Shown piece after piece: positions 35,357 to 44,065 of a stretch of DNA of 45,140 nt (position 1 is the stretch's first letter; every line of letters starts with the position of its first letter). Below the pieces are notes generated by a model. The model did no database searches, was not told the origin of the DNA, and saw nothing but the letters and a program-made list of their open reading frames with translations. Position numbers and translations under genes: made by a program. The stretch comes from Helicobacter ibis (lineage in GTDB: Bacteria > Campylobacterota > Campylobacteria > Campylobacterales > Helicobacteraceae), in contig NZ_JAQHXR010000005.1 of NCBI RefSeq assembly GCF_027859255.1, positions 1 to 45,140 on the forward strand. The letters are read 5' to 3'.

Positions 35357-36165
35357 AAACATATGCGTTAGAAGAGTTTGAATCTTTTTTGAAAATACAT
35401 ACAAAAGATTCTAAAAATATTCTAATTCATAGTGCCATTGCAAACTTAGGAATTCCCACAAAAAACAATCAAAAAATACCACCACAAGAAATAATGGATA
35501 ATTATTTAGAGATTCTATTAAAATGCAATAGCGAAATTTTAATGCCTTGTTTTAACTACTCCTTTCCAAAGACACATTTTGCTGATTTAAGGAGTTTGCC
35601 AAGCGAGGTTGGAATCTTAACAGAAGCATATAGAAATGCTACTAAGCATAGAAGTATCCACCCTATGTTTAGCTTTTGCTCAAATAACGGAGAAAGCATA
35701 GATAAGAGTGTAGAATACAACCCATTTTTGGGTAATTGTGTATATCAAAATTTATTAGATTCTAATGCACTAATGATATTTTTAGGAATTGATATTAGAG
35801 TTTGCACTTTTATGATGTTTGTGGAAGCAAACTTTGGCGTTAAATACCGCTATTTCAAGCCATTTTCTGGTGAAGTGATAGATTTAGAGGAAATATCACA
35901 TAAAGGAGAGTTTTATCATTTTTGTTTGCCACCTAATGGCGAGATTGTGGTAGATTATTCTAAAATGTTTAAAGCTTTACTCTCTTTAGGAGTTGTTAAA
36001 TCACAAAAACTTGGTGCTTCTTTTCTCTATTATTTTAATGCACAAGACTTTTATAAAGCAGTTAAAAATGAGCTAACAAAGAATCCATATTTATTACTAA
36101 AAACATCTCCTAAACGTTTTTGGACTTTTAAAAATGGAGAAGATACTATATTGGAATCTTTATAG
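35353..36165 (+). CDS. AAC(3)-family N-acetyltransferase
   Basis: 270 residues, belonging to the aminoglycoside 3-N-acetyltransferase family by its blocks ILIHSAIANLGIP, PEVGILTEAYRNATKHRSIHPMFSF (the RSxHPxxSF motif with the catalytic His; the first residues read PSEVGILTEAYR here) and FLGIDIRVCTFMMFVEANFGV. The family uses acetyl-CoA, but members in glycan loci act on amino sugars or carrier-bound intermediates rather than antibiotics. Resistance is therefore not implied. The start is GTG at 35353, overlapping the previous stop. Similar genes (Cj1296/Cj1297) neighbour Cj1295 in C. jejuni, which supports a role in flagellin or surface glycan modification. Confidence 0.82.
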   Translation: MKTYALEEFESFLKIHTKDSKNILIHSAIANLGIPTKNNQKIPPQEIMDNYLEILLKCNSEILMPCFNYSFPKTHFADLRSLPSEVGILTEAYRNATKHRSIHPMFSFCSNNGESIDKSVEYNPFLGNCVYQNLLDSNALMIFLGIDIRVCTFMMFVEANFGVKYRYFKPFSGEVIDLEEISHKGEFYHFCLPPNGEIVVDYSKMFKALLSLGVVKSQKLGASFLYYFNAQDFYKAVKNELTKNPYLLLKTSPKRFWTFKNGEDTILESL

Positions 36166-36183
36166 ATACTAACAAGGAATAAT

Positions 36184-36963
36184 ATGAAGTTTGACAAAAT
36201 ATGCATAATAGGCAGTGGAAACTTGGCACTAAAAACAATGAAACTTCTATATGAAAAATATAAGCTACCAAAAGAAAAAATATTTGCTCTAAGTCAAAAT
36301 GAACCAAAACTATCACTATTTAGCAATTTTTGCAAAAAGCAAAATATAAACTACCAAAATATAATCAATAAAAACCAATTAGAAAATATCTTTATGCAGA
36401 TAGATTCAAAGACGCTAGTAGTTAGTGCAAATAATTATTTTATTTTTACAAAAAAGATTCTAGACAAACATAATCTAACAATCATTAATTACCATAACTC
36501 TCTACTACCAAAATATAAAGGCTCAAATGCTGCACTATGGTGTATATATAACAATGAAGAAAAAAGCGGAATTACATGGCATATGGTCAATGAAAATATC
36601 GATAGTGGAGAGATTCTAGTGCAAAAAGAAATAATTTTAAACAAAAATCATACATTCTTATCACTCACACAAGAGCAACTAGAGCTTGGGGTTTTGACAT
36701 TAGAATCGATTTTGCAAGATTTATTAAATGAAAAATTAAAAGGCACACCTATGACAGGTAGTGGGAGCTTCTATTATAAATCACAATTACCAAATGATGG
36801 TCTTTTTGATAGCAATTGGGATTTGGAGCATAGAAGCAGATTCTTAAGAGCGTTTGATTGTGGTAAATCTGGATTATTAAAACCAGCAAGAGCAATTATT
36901 AATAACAAAGAAATAGAAATAACAAAATACAACGAAAACTTCATGCCACAAGAAATACAATAG
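36184..36963 (+). CDS. Formyltransferase-fold protein (sugar N-formyltransferase candidate)
   Basis: 259 residues. The N-terminal half is a Rossmann-like formyl-transfer domain with catalytic Asn102, His104 (NYHNSLLPKYKGSNA) and Asp140 (NENIDSGEIL), matching the Asn-His-Asp triad of formyltransferases using N10-formyltetrahydrofolate. The C-terminal part (FDCGKSGLLKPARAI) differs from that of methionyl-tRNA formyltransferase. Relatives of this size N-formylate amino sugars in bacterial surface glycans. It closes the cassette, 18 bases after the acetyltransferase, and is followed by the rplM promoter. Whether it acts on the same amine as the acetyltransferase is unknown. Confidence 0.8.
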   Translation: MKFDKICIIGSGNLALKTMKLLYEKYKLPKEKIFALSQNEPKLSLFSNFCKKQNINYQNIINKNQLENIFMQIDSKTLVVSANNYFIFTKKILDKHNLTIINYHNSLLPKYKGSNAALWCIYNNEEKSGITWHMVNENIDSGEILVQKEIILNKNHTFLSLTQEQLELGVLTLESILQDLLNEKLKGTPMTGSGSFYYKSQLPNDGLFDSNWDLEHRSRFLRAFDCGKSGLLKPARAIINNKEIEITKYNENFMPQEIQ

Positions 36964-37006
36964 CTTTTACAAAACTTAATTTAAGCAAAATTTAACAAAT
37001 TTTCAA

Positions 37007-37012
37007 TATAAT
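37007..37012 (+). promoter_or_regulatory. rplM-rpsI promoter -10 box
   Basis: A TATAAT hexamer lies 36 bases before the rplM ATG, after a T/A-rich tract. It separates the ribosomal genes from the upstream cassette. A leader of about 25-30 bases is expected. Confidence 0.55.
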
Positions 37013-37048
37013 TTGCGACTTAAAACTTAAAGTTATAAAGGTAAAGAA

Positions 37049-37474
37049 ATGAAAATTACCAAAATGGCAAAAGCCAACGAAATTAAACGAGAATGGGTTG
37101 TTCTTGATGCTAAAGACAAGACTTTTGGACGATTAATAACAGAGGTTGCTACTCTACTTAGAGGTAAGCATAAACCTTGCTATACTCCTCATGTAGATTG
37201 TGGAGACTTTGTTGTGGTTATAAATGCTGGCAAAGCTAAGTTTAGCGGTATGAAGCTAGATGACAAAGAGTATTTTACGCATTCAGGTTATTTTGGTAGC
37301 ACAAAGTCAAAAACACTAAGAGAAATGCTAGAAAAGCACCCAGAAAAGCTATATAAACTAGCTGTTAGAGGTATGCTTCCAAAGACAAAACTAGGCAGAG
37401 CAATTATTAAAAAGCTAAAAGTATATAACAGCGAAACTCACCCTCACAGTGCGCAAGTATCAAAACAAGGATAG
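37049..37474 (+). CDS. rplM: 50S ribosomal protein L13
   Basis: 141 residues, full length. Typical blocks are REWVVLDAKDKTFGRLITEVA, LLRGKHKPCYTPHVDCGDFVVVINA, YFTHSGYFGSTKSKTLREML, and VRGMLPKTKLGRAIIKKLKVY. It starts at the ATG at 37049 after AAAGGTAAAG. An earlier ATG is absent. It is followed 3 bases later by rpsI, the usual pairing. Confidence 0.97.
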   Translation: MKITKMAKANEIKREWVVLDAKDKTFGRLITEVATLLRGKHKPCYTPHVDCGDFVVVINAGKAKFSGMKLDDKEYFTHSGYFGSTKSKTLREMLEKHPEKLYKLAVRGMLPKTKLGRAIIKKLKVYNSETHPHSAQVSKQG

Positions 37475-37477
37475 ATA

Positions 37478-37870
37478 ATGGCAAAGATTTATGCAACAGG
37501 AAAAAGAAAAACAGCAGTCGCTAAAGTTTGGTTAGCACCTGGAACAGGTAAATTTACAATAAATGGTGGAGTTAGTTTGAATAATTGGCTGGGTGGGCAT
37601 GAAGCTATCAAAATGAAAGTTATGCAACCACTTTTATTAACTAAGCAAGAAAAGAGCGTTGATATAGTTGCAGTTACTATGGGAAGTGGATATTCAGCAC
37701 AAGCTGAGGCACTAAGACATGGTATTTCAAAGGCACTTGTAGCATATGATACTAACTTCAGAGCAATCCTAAAACCAAAAGGATTATTAACAAGAGATTC
37801 AAGAGTTGTTGAAAGGAAGAAATACGGAAAAAGAAAAGCAAGAAGAAGCCCTCAATTCTCAAAGAGATAA
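37478..37870 (+). CDS. rpsI: 30S ribosomal protein S9
   Basis: 130 residues, full length. It has the family N-terminus [15 protein letters not shown], the middle [16 protein letters not shown], and the C-terminal tail [24 protein letters not shown], which reaches into the ribosomal P site. Its end is overlapped or closely abutted by the oligosaccharyltransferase frame. Confidence 0.97.
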   Translation: MAKIYATGKRKTAVAKVWLAPGTGKFTINGGVSLNNWLGGHEAIKMKVMQPLLLTKQEKSVDIVAVTMGSGYSAQAEALRHGISKALVAYDTNFRAILKPKGLLTRDSRVVERKKYGKRKARRSPQFSKR

Positions 37871-37883
37871 AAAAGATTCTATC

Positions 37884-39752
37884 TTGGAATCTTTTTTCTC
37901 CAAGCACAAGGATGCTTATCTTCACTGCTTATTTATTTTTACTATTTGTTTTGTATATTTTTTATTTCAATATTTAGAGTTCTACAAATTTGCACAAAAT
38001 CCACAGAATTTCATAAATGACACACTTATTCTAACTTCTTATGATTCATATTATTATGCAAAGTTTGCAAAAGAATTTGCACTATCAAACATAAAAGAGC
38101 AACTATCACTTTTATCTTCCATACCACCACTTTCTATACTTGGTGGGATACTTAGTGCAATCTTTAAAGAGACTGCATTTACATATAGCAGTGTTGTATT
38201 TGGGGTGATTTTTGGGATTATTATGTATGTTTGCATACTGCAAATTTTGCAATTTACAAACACTGAATCTACAACACAAAATAAGATTCTAGCCCTTATA
38301 GGCAGTATGCTAAGCTTGCTTGCTCCACATTATTTTCAAAGAACAATTATTGGCTATTTTGATACTGATATGTTAATTTTATCCCTACCATTACTTAGCA
38401 TTTTATTTTTATGGAAATATATTTTACAAGGTAGGAGCTACTCATTATTAGCCTTTGGAATCTTCTCTATTGCCTCTATAAATTGGCACAATGGGATTTC
38501 TAGCATTCTTCTAAGTAGCTTTATGCTCTACTTGCTATACGCAACAATAAAAAAAGAGTTACAACTAGATATAATAAGTGTTTTTTTAATTGCACTAACG
38601 CCCTTTAGCTATTCTTTTGTTGCATTATTTATTGTTTTTGTGCTAAAAAAGTATAAATATCTAATACTAGTAATTTCAATTATTTATGCGTATTATTTTG
38701 GGCTTTTTAACCCAATAATCTCTCAAGTGAATGCTTATCTATTTGGAGAGATTCAGCATTCAAATAGCTATATTTATACATCTGTTGTAAATTTGATTTT
38801 AGAGACTACACCTGCGACTTTTATAGATATGGCAAGTAGAAGCGGTGGTATTATTGTATTTATATGTGGAATCTTTGGGTTTTGTGTGATAGGACTAATA
38901 TTTGCACTAAAAAATAGAAACTTTGCATATATTTATTTGCTTTTGATACCATTTTTACTACTAGGGATTGCCTCATTTAAGCTTGGGGTTAGATTTAGCA
39001 TGTTTTTAAGCCCAATTATCGCTATTGGCATTGTTTTATTAATAGCATTTTTGTTGCATAAACTTCAAAAATACAAAAACATAATCTTAGGCATGTCAAT
39101 CATAGCGCTTGGCTTATTTATAGCATGTATGAAATATGAGATTCCACAACCAATTCTATCAAAGAGCGAAATACAAAGTTTGCAAAAGCTACCAATAAAA
39201 AATGGAGATATTGCATTTTCTTGGTGGGACTATGGATATGCAATATCATATTTTACGGAATCTATAACACTCCTAGATGGCGGACGACATGCAGGGATAA
39301 TAAACTATCCAATAGCAGAAATACTGCTAAATACAAATCAAAGATTCGCCAAAAATCTATCAATAAAACTTGCACAAAACATGAAAAGCATGGAAAAGTC
39401 GCAATGGAATTTTATATTTACAAACTCACTCAATAACCAAACTCCGCTAGAATACATAAAAACGCTAGAAAATACTAATATCAAAAAAGATTCAAACTAT
39501 GATATTTTTTGGATTATTCCATATAGAATGATACCTCTAGTTGCAAATATAAATAAATTTAGAAATATCAACCCACAAAATGGAAAAACACTGCAAAATA
39601 GTGGAATCTTTAACTTCAAAAACAATGTCTTAACAATCGATGAAACCTACAAAAATAGCAATGTATTACAATGGATATTATTTAACAACAATAAAGAAAT
39701 GGAATTAATCCTAAAAAATGATAAAATCGTAGTGTATAAAATAAAGGATTAA
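37884..39752 (+). CDS. pglB: STT3/PglB-type oligosaccharyltransferase
   Basis: Membrane enzyme that transfers a lipid-linked glycan to Asn in D/E-x-N-x-S/T sequons in the periplasm. I place the start at TTG 37884 (MESFFSKHKDAYLHC), 622 residues; the frame is open further upstream into rpsI (to a TTG at 37806), and no ATG or clear ribosome site settles the choice. It has about 12 hydrophobic helices. Catalytic signs are the first acidic residue in TSYDSYYYAKFA, the DTD of GYFDTDMLILSL, and the hallmark SWWDYGYAISYF (WWDYG at about 447-451). The block SFKLGVRFSMFLSP also matches PglB. It is shorter than C. jejuni PglB (713), with a reduced C-terminal periplasmic domain. The rest of a pgl locus is not in the window. 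Its stop lies 3 bases before the asnB-like start. Confidence 0.88.
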   Translation: MESFFSKHKDAYLHCLFIFTICFVYFLFQYLEFYKFAQNPQNFINDTLILTSYDSYYYAKFAKEFALSNIKEQLSLLSSIPPLSILGGILSAIFKETAFTYSSVVFGVIFGIIMYVCILQILQFTNTESTTQNKILALIGSMLSLLAPHYFQRTIIGYFDTDMLILSLPLLSILFLWKYILQGRSYSLLAFGIFSIASINWHNGISSILLSSFMLYLLYATIKKELQLDIISVFLIALTPFSYSFVALFIVFVLKKYKYLILVISIIYAYYFGLFNPIISQVNAYLFGEIQHSNSYIYTSVVNLILETTPATFIDMASRSGGIIVFICGIFGFCVIGLIFALKNRNFAYIYLLLIPFLLLGIASFKLGVRFSMFLSPIIAIGIVLLIAFLLHKLQKYKNIILGMSIIALGLFIACMKYEIPQPILSKSEIQSLQKLPIKNGDIAFSWWDYGYAISYFTESITLLDGGRHAGIINYPIAEILLNTNQRFAKNLSIKLAQNMKSMEKSQWNFIFTNSLNNQTPLEYIKTLENTNIKKDSNYDIFWIIPYRMIPLVANINKFRNINPQNGKTLQNSGIFNFKNNVLTIDETYKNSNVLQWILFNNNKEMELILKNDKIVVYKIKD

Positions 39753-39755
39753 TAA

Positions 39756-41573
39756 ATGTGCGGAATTGCCGGAAGCCTAAATATATCTACAAATAGAGAA
39801 AAAATAGAATCCATGCTATATCATAGAGGACCAAATGATAAGGGATTCTTAGAAGAGATGAGCTTGGGGGGAATTTTAAATTTATTTCACTCTCGCCTTA
39901 GCATACAAGACTTAAGCACTAGTGCCTCTCAACCTATGCACTATAAGCATTTGAGCATAATTTTTAATGGAGAAATTTACAATCATCTGCACTTAAGAGA
40001 AGGCTTGAAGTTTGACTTTAAAACACATAGCGATACAGAGACGATTTTGGCACTATATGATAATTATGGTAGTGAATTTTTAAATATGCTAGATGGAATG
40101 TTTGCATTTGTTATATATGATAGATTGAGTCATACTTTATTCATGGCTAGAGATAGAATGGGCAAAAAGCCATTTTTTTTCTACAAAGAAAATGACAAAT
40201 TCGCATTTGCTAGTGAGCTAAACACACTCCTTAGTATCACTAAGCTAGAGTTAGAGTTAGATAATATAGCTTTCTTTTTAAAGAGTGGATTTTTTTACCA
40301 TGATGGCACACCATATAAGCATACGCACTCAATTCCAAATGGATACTATGGGATATATGACTTAAAGAGCCATGTCTTAGAATTTCATCAATATTTTGAT
40401 TTAGCAAGATATTATGAAATAGATAAAATAAATGATGAAAATGAAGTCCTAGAAAACTGCGAATCAATACTAAAAGAAAGCATAAAAAACAGACTTGTAT
40501 CATCAGATATAGAAGTTGGTGCATTTTTAAGTGGTGGGATTGATAGCTCACTAATAGTAGCAATAGCATCAAATCTAAATCCAAATTTAAAAACATTTAC
40601 AATTTCATTTGAAGATTCTTATGATGAATCTCATCTAGCACAGCTAACAGCAAACAAATATAACACAGACCACAAAACAATAAAAATAAGCACAAATCTA
40701 AAAGATGATATAGAAACAATTTTACAAAATTACGGAAGACCATTTTTTGATAGCAGTGCTATACCTAGCTATTATGTAGCAAAAGAGGCAAAAAAGCATC
40801 TAAGCGTGATTCTAACAGGAGATGGTGCAGATGAATTATTTGGAGGATATAGACGATATGTAGGGCATCTGCTAATGCCAAAGGTATCATATCTAGCACC
40901 TATAAGCAAATTTTTGCCAAAACCAAGCAAAAAAGCTTCTTTTTATACATATTTCTATCGCCTTATGGAAATGGCAAAATACTATTATAAAAACCCAAGT
41001 AAATACTACCTAAAATCTACCACCGATATATTTGACATGAATCTATCAAGCAATATGCTAGAAAAATTTAGCAATGAAGTAGAAGATATATTTAACTCAA
41101 ATCTAACCCCGCTATCAAAAATGCTTCTATTAGATTCAAAAAACATACTACTTAGCGATTTATTACCAAAAATGGACATAGCAACAATGGCACATTCACT
41201 AGAGGCAAGAAGTCCATTTCTTTCAAAGATGTTTGTAGAATTCGCACCAAGAATCAATGATGATTTCAAAATAAGAGGCAGAGAGACAAAATATATCCTT
41301 AGAATCCTAGCTCAAAAATATTTGCCAAAAGAAATCTTTAATGCACCAAAGAGAGGCTTTGAAGTGCCACTTAAAAAATGGGTAAATAAAGACCTAAAAG
41401 ACAATATCTTAGATTCTCTAACAAATCCAAAAATATCTAATAATTTTCTATCACAAGGAGAGATTTTATCGCTTTGTAACAACACACAAAATTATGGAGA
41501 GGAAAAAAGAGCCAAAATGCTATGGAATCTATACGCATTAGAAGTGTGGTATAAAGGATATATAAGTCAATAG
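39756..41573 (+). CDS. asnB: Glutamine-hydrolysing asparagine synthetase-type amidotransferase
   Basis: 605 residues. Class II glutaminase domain: Cys2 becomes the nucleophile after removal of Met (MCGIAGSLN), then SQPMHYKHLSIIFNGEIYNH. The synthetase domain has the PP-loop LSGGIDSSLIVAIAS and LTGDGADELFGGYRRYV. The family converts Asp to Asn, but paralogues in glycan loci (WbpS type) amidate uronic acid carboxyls or form related amides. Its position 3 bases after an oligosaccharyltransferase gene makes a glycan-amidating role worth considering; the sequence alone does not distinguish the two. Start at the ATG at 39756 is fixed by the nucleophile. Confidence 0.87.
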   Translation: MCGIAGSLNISTNREKIESMLYHRGPNDKGFLEEMSLGGILNLFHSRLSIQDLSTSASQPMHYKHLSIIFNGEIYNHLHLREGLKFDFKTHSDTETILALYDNYGSEFLNMLDGMFAFVIYDRLSHTLFMARDRMGKKPFFFYKENDKFAFASELNTLLSITKLELELDNIAFFLKSGFFYHDGTPYKHTHSIPNGYYGIYDLKSHVLEFHQYFDLARYYEIDKINDENEVLENCESILKESIKNRLVSSDIEVGAFLSGGIDSSLIVAIASNLNPNLKTFTISFEDSYDESHLAQLTANKYNTDHKTIKISTNLKDDIETILQNYGRPFFDSSAIPSYYVAKEAKKHLSVILTGDGADELFGGYRRYVGHLLMPKVSYLAPISKFLPKPSKKASFYTYFYRLMEMAKYYYKNPSKYYLKSTTDIFDMNLSSNMLEKFSNEVEDIFNSNLTPLSKMLLLDSKNILLSDLLPKMDIATMAHSLEARSPFLSKMFVEFAPRINDDFKIRGRETKYILRILAQKYLPKEIFNAPKRGFEVPLKKWVNKDLKDNILDSLTNPKISNNFLSQGEILSLCNNTQNYGEEKRAKMLWNLYALEVWYKGYISQ

Positions 41574-41615
41574 TTTTGTTTACAGATACTTCCTTTATTA
41601 TATGAACAGGTAGCA

Positions 41616-41658
41616 GACTTTTTATAAAAAGTCCTAAATACCAAACCCAAGAGTTTGG
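41616..41658 (+). terminator. Bidirectional terminator between asnB and htrA
   Basis: Two hairpins lie in the convergent spacer. The first is a perfect palindrome at 41616-41633 (GACTTTTTA / TAAAAAGTC). The second has arms CCAAAC (41641-41646) and GTTTGG (41653-41658), followed by CATTTATTTAT on the plus strand and by ATTTAGG on the minus strand. This fits termination of asnB and of htrA. Confidence 0.65.
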
Positions 41659-41665
41659 CATTTAT

Positions 41666-43078
41666 TTATCTTGCTACTATTGTTAGGATTCTGCCTCCAC
41701 GATTTATAATCATTCTCTTTGCTTGTCCTTTATAGCGATTCATTACATCATTAAAGTCTTTTGTATCTTTTATCATGTAGCTTTCAACTTGAGCTATTAT
41801 ATCTCCCTCGACAAATCCAATTTCATCCGCCTTACTACCTTGATCAACATTTACTACAAACACACCTGCTATATTGCTTGGGATTCCATATTTGGCCTTT
41901 ATATCAGCACTTAGAGTTGTTACATCAAGCCCCTTGATTCCACCAGATACGACACTGCCATCGCTACCACTTGGAGCTTTGCTTAGCACTATTGTTGTTT
42001 TATACTCTCTTTTATCTCTTGTATATGTGAGTGTGATTTTATCATTTGGGCTAAATGTTCCTACTACATTTTTAAGATCTGCTGCACCTTTAATTGCCCT
42101 GTTGTTAATATGAGTTATTAAATCCCATACTTTTAATCCAGCTTTACTAGCGGGAGATTTATCATCAATAGCTAAAACAACTGCACCGCTTTGATTTTGA
42201 TACATATCTTTTAAATCACTATTTATATCTTGTATGCTAACCCCAAGATAACCTCGCTCTATTACACCATCTTCTATTAGTGCCTTTGATACTTTTTTTA
42301 CCATTTCAGAAGGTATGGCAAATCCTATACCATGATTCCCGCCAGTTCTTGAAAGTATCGCTGTGTTTATTCCTATTAGTCCGCCTCTGCTATCAACTAA
42401 TGCACCACCACTATTTCCGGGATTAATTGAAGCATCAGTTTGAATGAAATTTTCATAATCATTGATTCCTATACCAGATTTATTTAGAGCAGAAATTATC
42501 CCTTGAGTTACGCTCTCACCTACCCCAAATGGATTGCCTATTGCAAAAACTACATCGCCAACTTGCAAATCACTGCTTGAGGCAAACTTTAAAAATGGAA
42601 GATTCTTAGCATTTATCTTAACAATTGCAAGATCGCTTTTTTCATCTTTTCCTATCAATTTTGCTTCATATTCTTTATTGCTCTCTGGCAATGATACTAG
42701 AATCTTATCTGCACCATCTATTACATGATTATTCGTTACAACATATCCATCACTAGAGATGATAACCCCACTTCCAAGGCTTCTCTCAATCCTATCCTTT
42801 GGTACTATAGAACCAAAAGCATCACCAAAGAACTGCCTAAAAAATGGATCATTTAAGAGTGGGTGTCCTTGTATGTTTGGTGCTTTTACTTTTTTTTGGG
42901 TTGATATATTTACAACTGCATTTTTTGCATCTTTAATTGAATTATAATATGAGTAGATTCTATTTTGAGATACATCAGGCATCTCACGAGAGCTTACAGG
43001 AGGTAGCTCGCTAACTTCAAATGCATGCACATTAGAAGCTAACAACGCACCTAAGAGTAAATTTCTAATCTTCATCAT
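41666..43078 (-). CDS. htrA: Periplasmic HtrA/DegQ-type serine protease-chaperone
   Basis: 470 residues. Two adjacent ATG codons (43078, 43075) are possible starts; the second is better spaced from AAGGAG. The signal peptide KIRNLLLGALLASNVHA is followed by the mature protein. The catalytic triad is visible as His in GYVVTNNHVIDGAD, Asp in KSDLAIVKIN and Ser in DASINPGNSGGALVDS, and two PDZ domains follow (ERGYLGVSIQ; GIPSNIAGVFVVNV). In Helicobacter and Campylobacter HtrA is also secreted and cleaves E-cadherin of host cells; here only the family membership is seen. It is monocistronic, with a terminator before the asnB end. Confidence 0.94.
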   Translation of the reverse strand: MMKIRNLLLGALLASNVHAFEVSELPPVSSREMPDVSQNRIYSYYNSIKDAKNAVVNISTQKKVKAPNIQGHPLLNDPFFRQFFGDAFGSIVPKDRIERSLGSGVIISSDGYVVTNNHVIDGADKILVSLPESNKEYEAKLIGKDEKSDLAIVKINAKNLPFLKFASSSDLQVGDVVFAIGNPFGVGESVTQGIISALNKSGIGINDYENFIQTDASINPGNSGGALVDSRGGLIGINTAILSRTGGNHGIGFAIPSEMVKKVSKALIEDGVIERGYLGVSIQDINSDLKDMYQNQSGAVVLAIDDKSPASKAGLKVWDLITHINNRAIKGAADLKNVVGTFSPNDKITLTYTRDKREYKTTIVLSKAPSGSDGSVVSGGIKGLDVTTLSADIKAKYGIPSNIAGVFVVNVDQGSKADEIGFVEGDIIAQVESYMIKDTKDFNDVMNRYKGQAKRMIINRGGRILTIVAR

Positions 43079-43158
43079 TTCTCCTTTTACAAAGTGTAAT
43101 TTATATTATTTCAGAAAAATGTAAATAAAAAAATAATGAAGTTAGATTTTTATAAATT

Positions 43159-43593
43159 TTAGTTTTGTTTATATAATTTTTCTTCTATATTGATATAGAA
43201 CTCTGCTATTTCTCCATATGCCTTCTCCCAGGCTTCCATTATTTCATCTGTTGCCGCATCTTGTAAGACTTCTTTAATGGCTATTAAAAGACACTCACCA
43301 ACTAAAGGATAGTGCTCCTTAGTTACATTTAATTCAACATGAATCTTGCCTATTTTTTCAACACTCTTCCTAATGTTTTCTAAATTATCAATATTCATAG
43401 CAGCATTTAAAACCGCAGCAGCCAATGCCTTTGGCTGTTTTCCATTTTTTTGCTTTTCCATATCAAACATACTTTGCACTTGTGGATATCTTGTAAAAAG
43501 TTCTCTATAAAATACCTTTGTAATATCCTCACCACAATTTTTTAATGCCGGGATTGTAGATTTTATTATTTCTATTGTTTTTGAATCAAGCAT
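43159..43593 (-). CDS. Single-domain globin, Cgb type
   Basis: 144 residues, the size of Campylobacter Cgb (140). It has an N-terminal helix MLDSKTIEIIKSTIPALKNCGEDITKVFYRELFTRYPQVQSMFD and the proximal-side block IGKIHVELNVTKEHYPLVGECLLIAIKEVL, where the heme-binding proximal His is the one in KIHVEL; the residue pattern YPQVQSMFD fits the B-E corner of Vitreoscilla/Cgb globins. Cgb detoxifies nitric oxide and in C. jejuni is induced by NssR under nitrosative stress. A ribosome site AAGGAGA precedes the ATG at 43593. I saw no convincing NssR site in the short upstream spacer. Confidence 0.9.
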   Translation of the reverse strand: MLDSKTIEIIKSTIPALKNCGEDITKVFYRELFTRYPQVQSMFDMEKQKNGKQPKALAAAVLNAAMNIDNLENIRKSVEKIGKIHVELNVTKEHYPLVGECLLIAIKEVLQDAATDEIMEAWEKAYGEIAEFYINIEEKLYKQN

Positions 43594-43657
43594 TTATTCT
43601 CCTTAAGTTTAAAATATGAATTGTATAGTGATAGAAAAAATATTGCATTGATTTATG

Positions 43658-44065
43658 TTAAGTTCTTAGTGAGTCTATTTCTTGTTGCAATACTTTTGTT
43701 TCTGCTAGGAGTGTTTTTTCTTGGTTTTGCTTTTGTTTATATGTTATTTGAATCTCTTTTATCTCTGCTTGTTTGATTTTTATATCATTTCTTAATGCTT
43801 CTAGTGTTAATTCATCTTCTTTGCACTTTAGCTCTTCATAGATTTTTTGTAATTCTGCTAGATAGTCTTTTAGAGTTTCTTCGCTTTCATTTTCTGGAGG
43901 TTGTGGCATTACTATTTCTCCTCCACTTGTATTTGGTAGTTCTATACTTTCACCACTTTCACTTGGGATTCCACCACCGCTTATGTTTGGTATTTCTCCT
44001 CCACTTGCATTCTCCACACTTCCACTTGCACTTGCTACATTTGGCAATATCCAATTATTGCTCAT
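43658..44065 (-). CDS. Ser/Gly-rich repeat and coiled-coil protein of unknown function
   Basis: 135 residues. The N-terminal half has short, imperfect repeats around SGGEIPN / SGGGIPS / SGGEIVM between residues 14 and 52, with many Gly, Ser, Glu and Pro. The C-terminal half (from about 65) is a long charged coiled coil (LRNDIKIKQAEIKEIQ). The start ATG at 44065 lies inside the end of the 87-residue gene, after a strong GGAGG. No family is recognised. The layout (low-complexity repeats plus coiled coil) resembles structural or tail-associated phage proteins, as do its neighbours; this is inference. Confidence 0.65.
   Translation of the reverse strand: MSNNWILPNVASASGSVENASGGEIPNISGGGIPSESGESIELPNTSGGEIVMPQPPENESEETLKDYLAELQKIYEELKCKEDELTLEALRNDIKIKQAEIKEIQITYKQKQNQEKTLLAETKVLQQEIDSLRT

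Noticed and set aside
35353-36165. Antibiotic resistance (aminoglycoside acetyltransferase)
   Set aside because: The AAC(3) family includes glycan-modifying enzymes, and the operon context points to surface glycan modification, so resistance is not supported.
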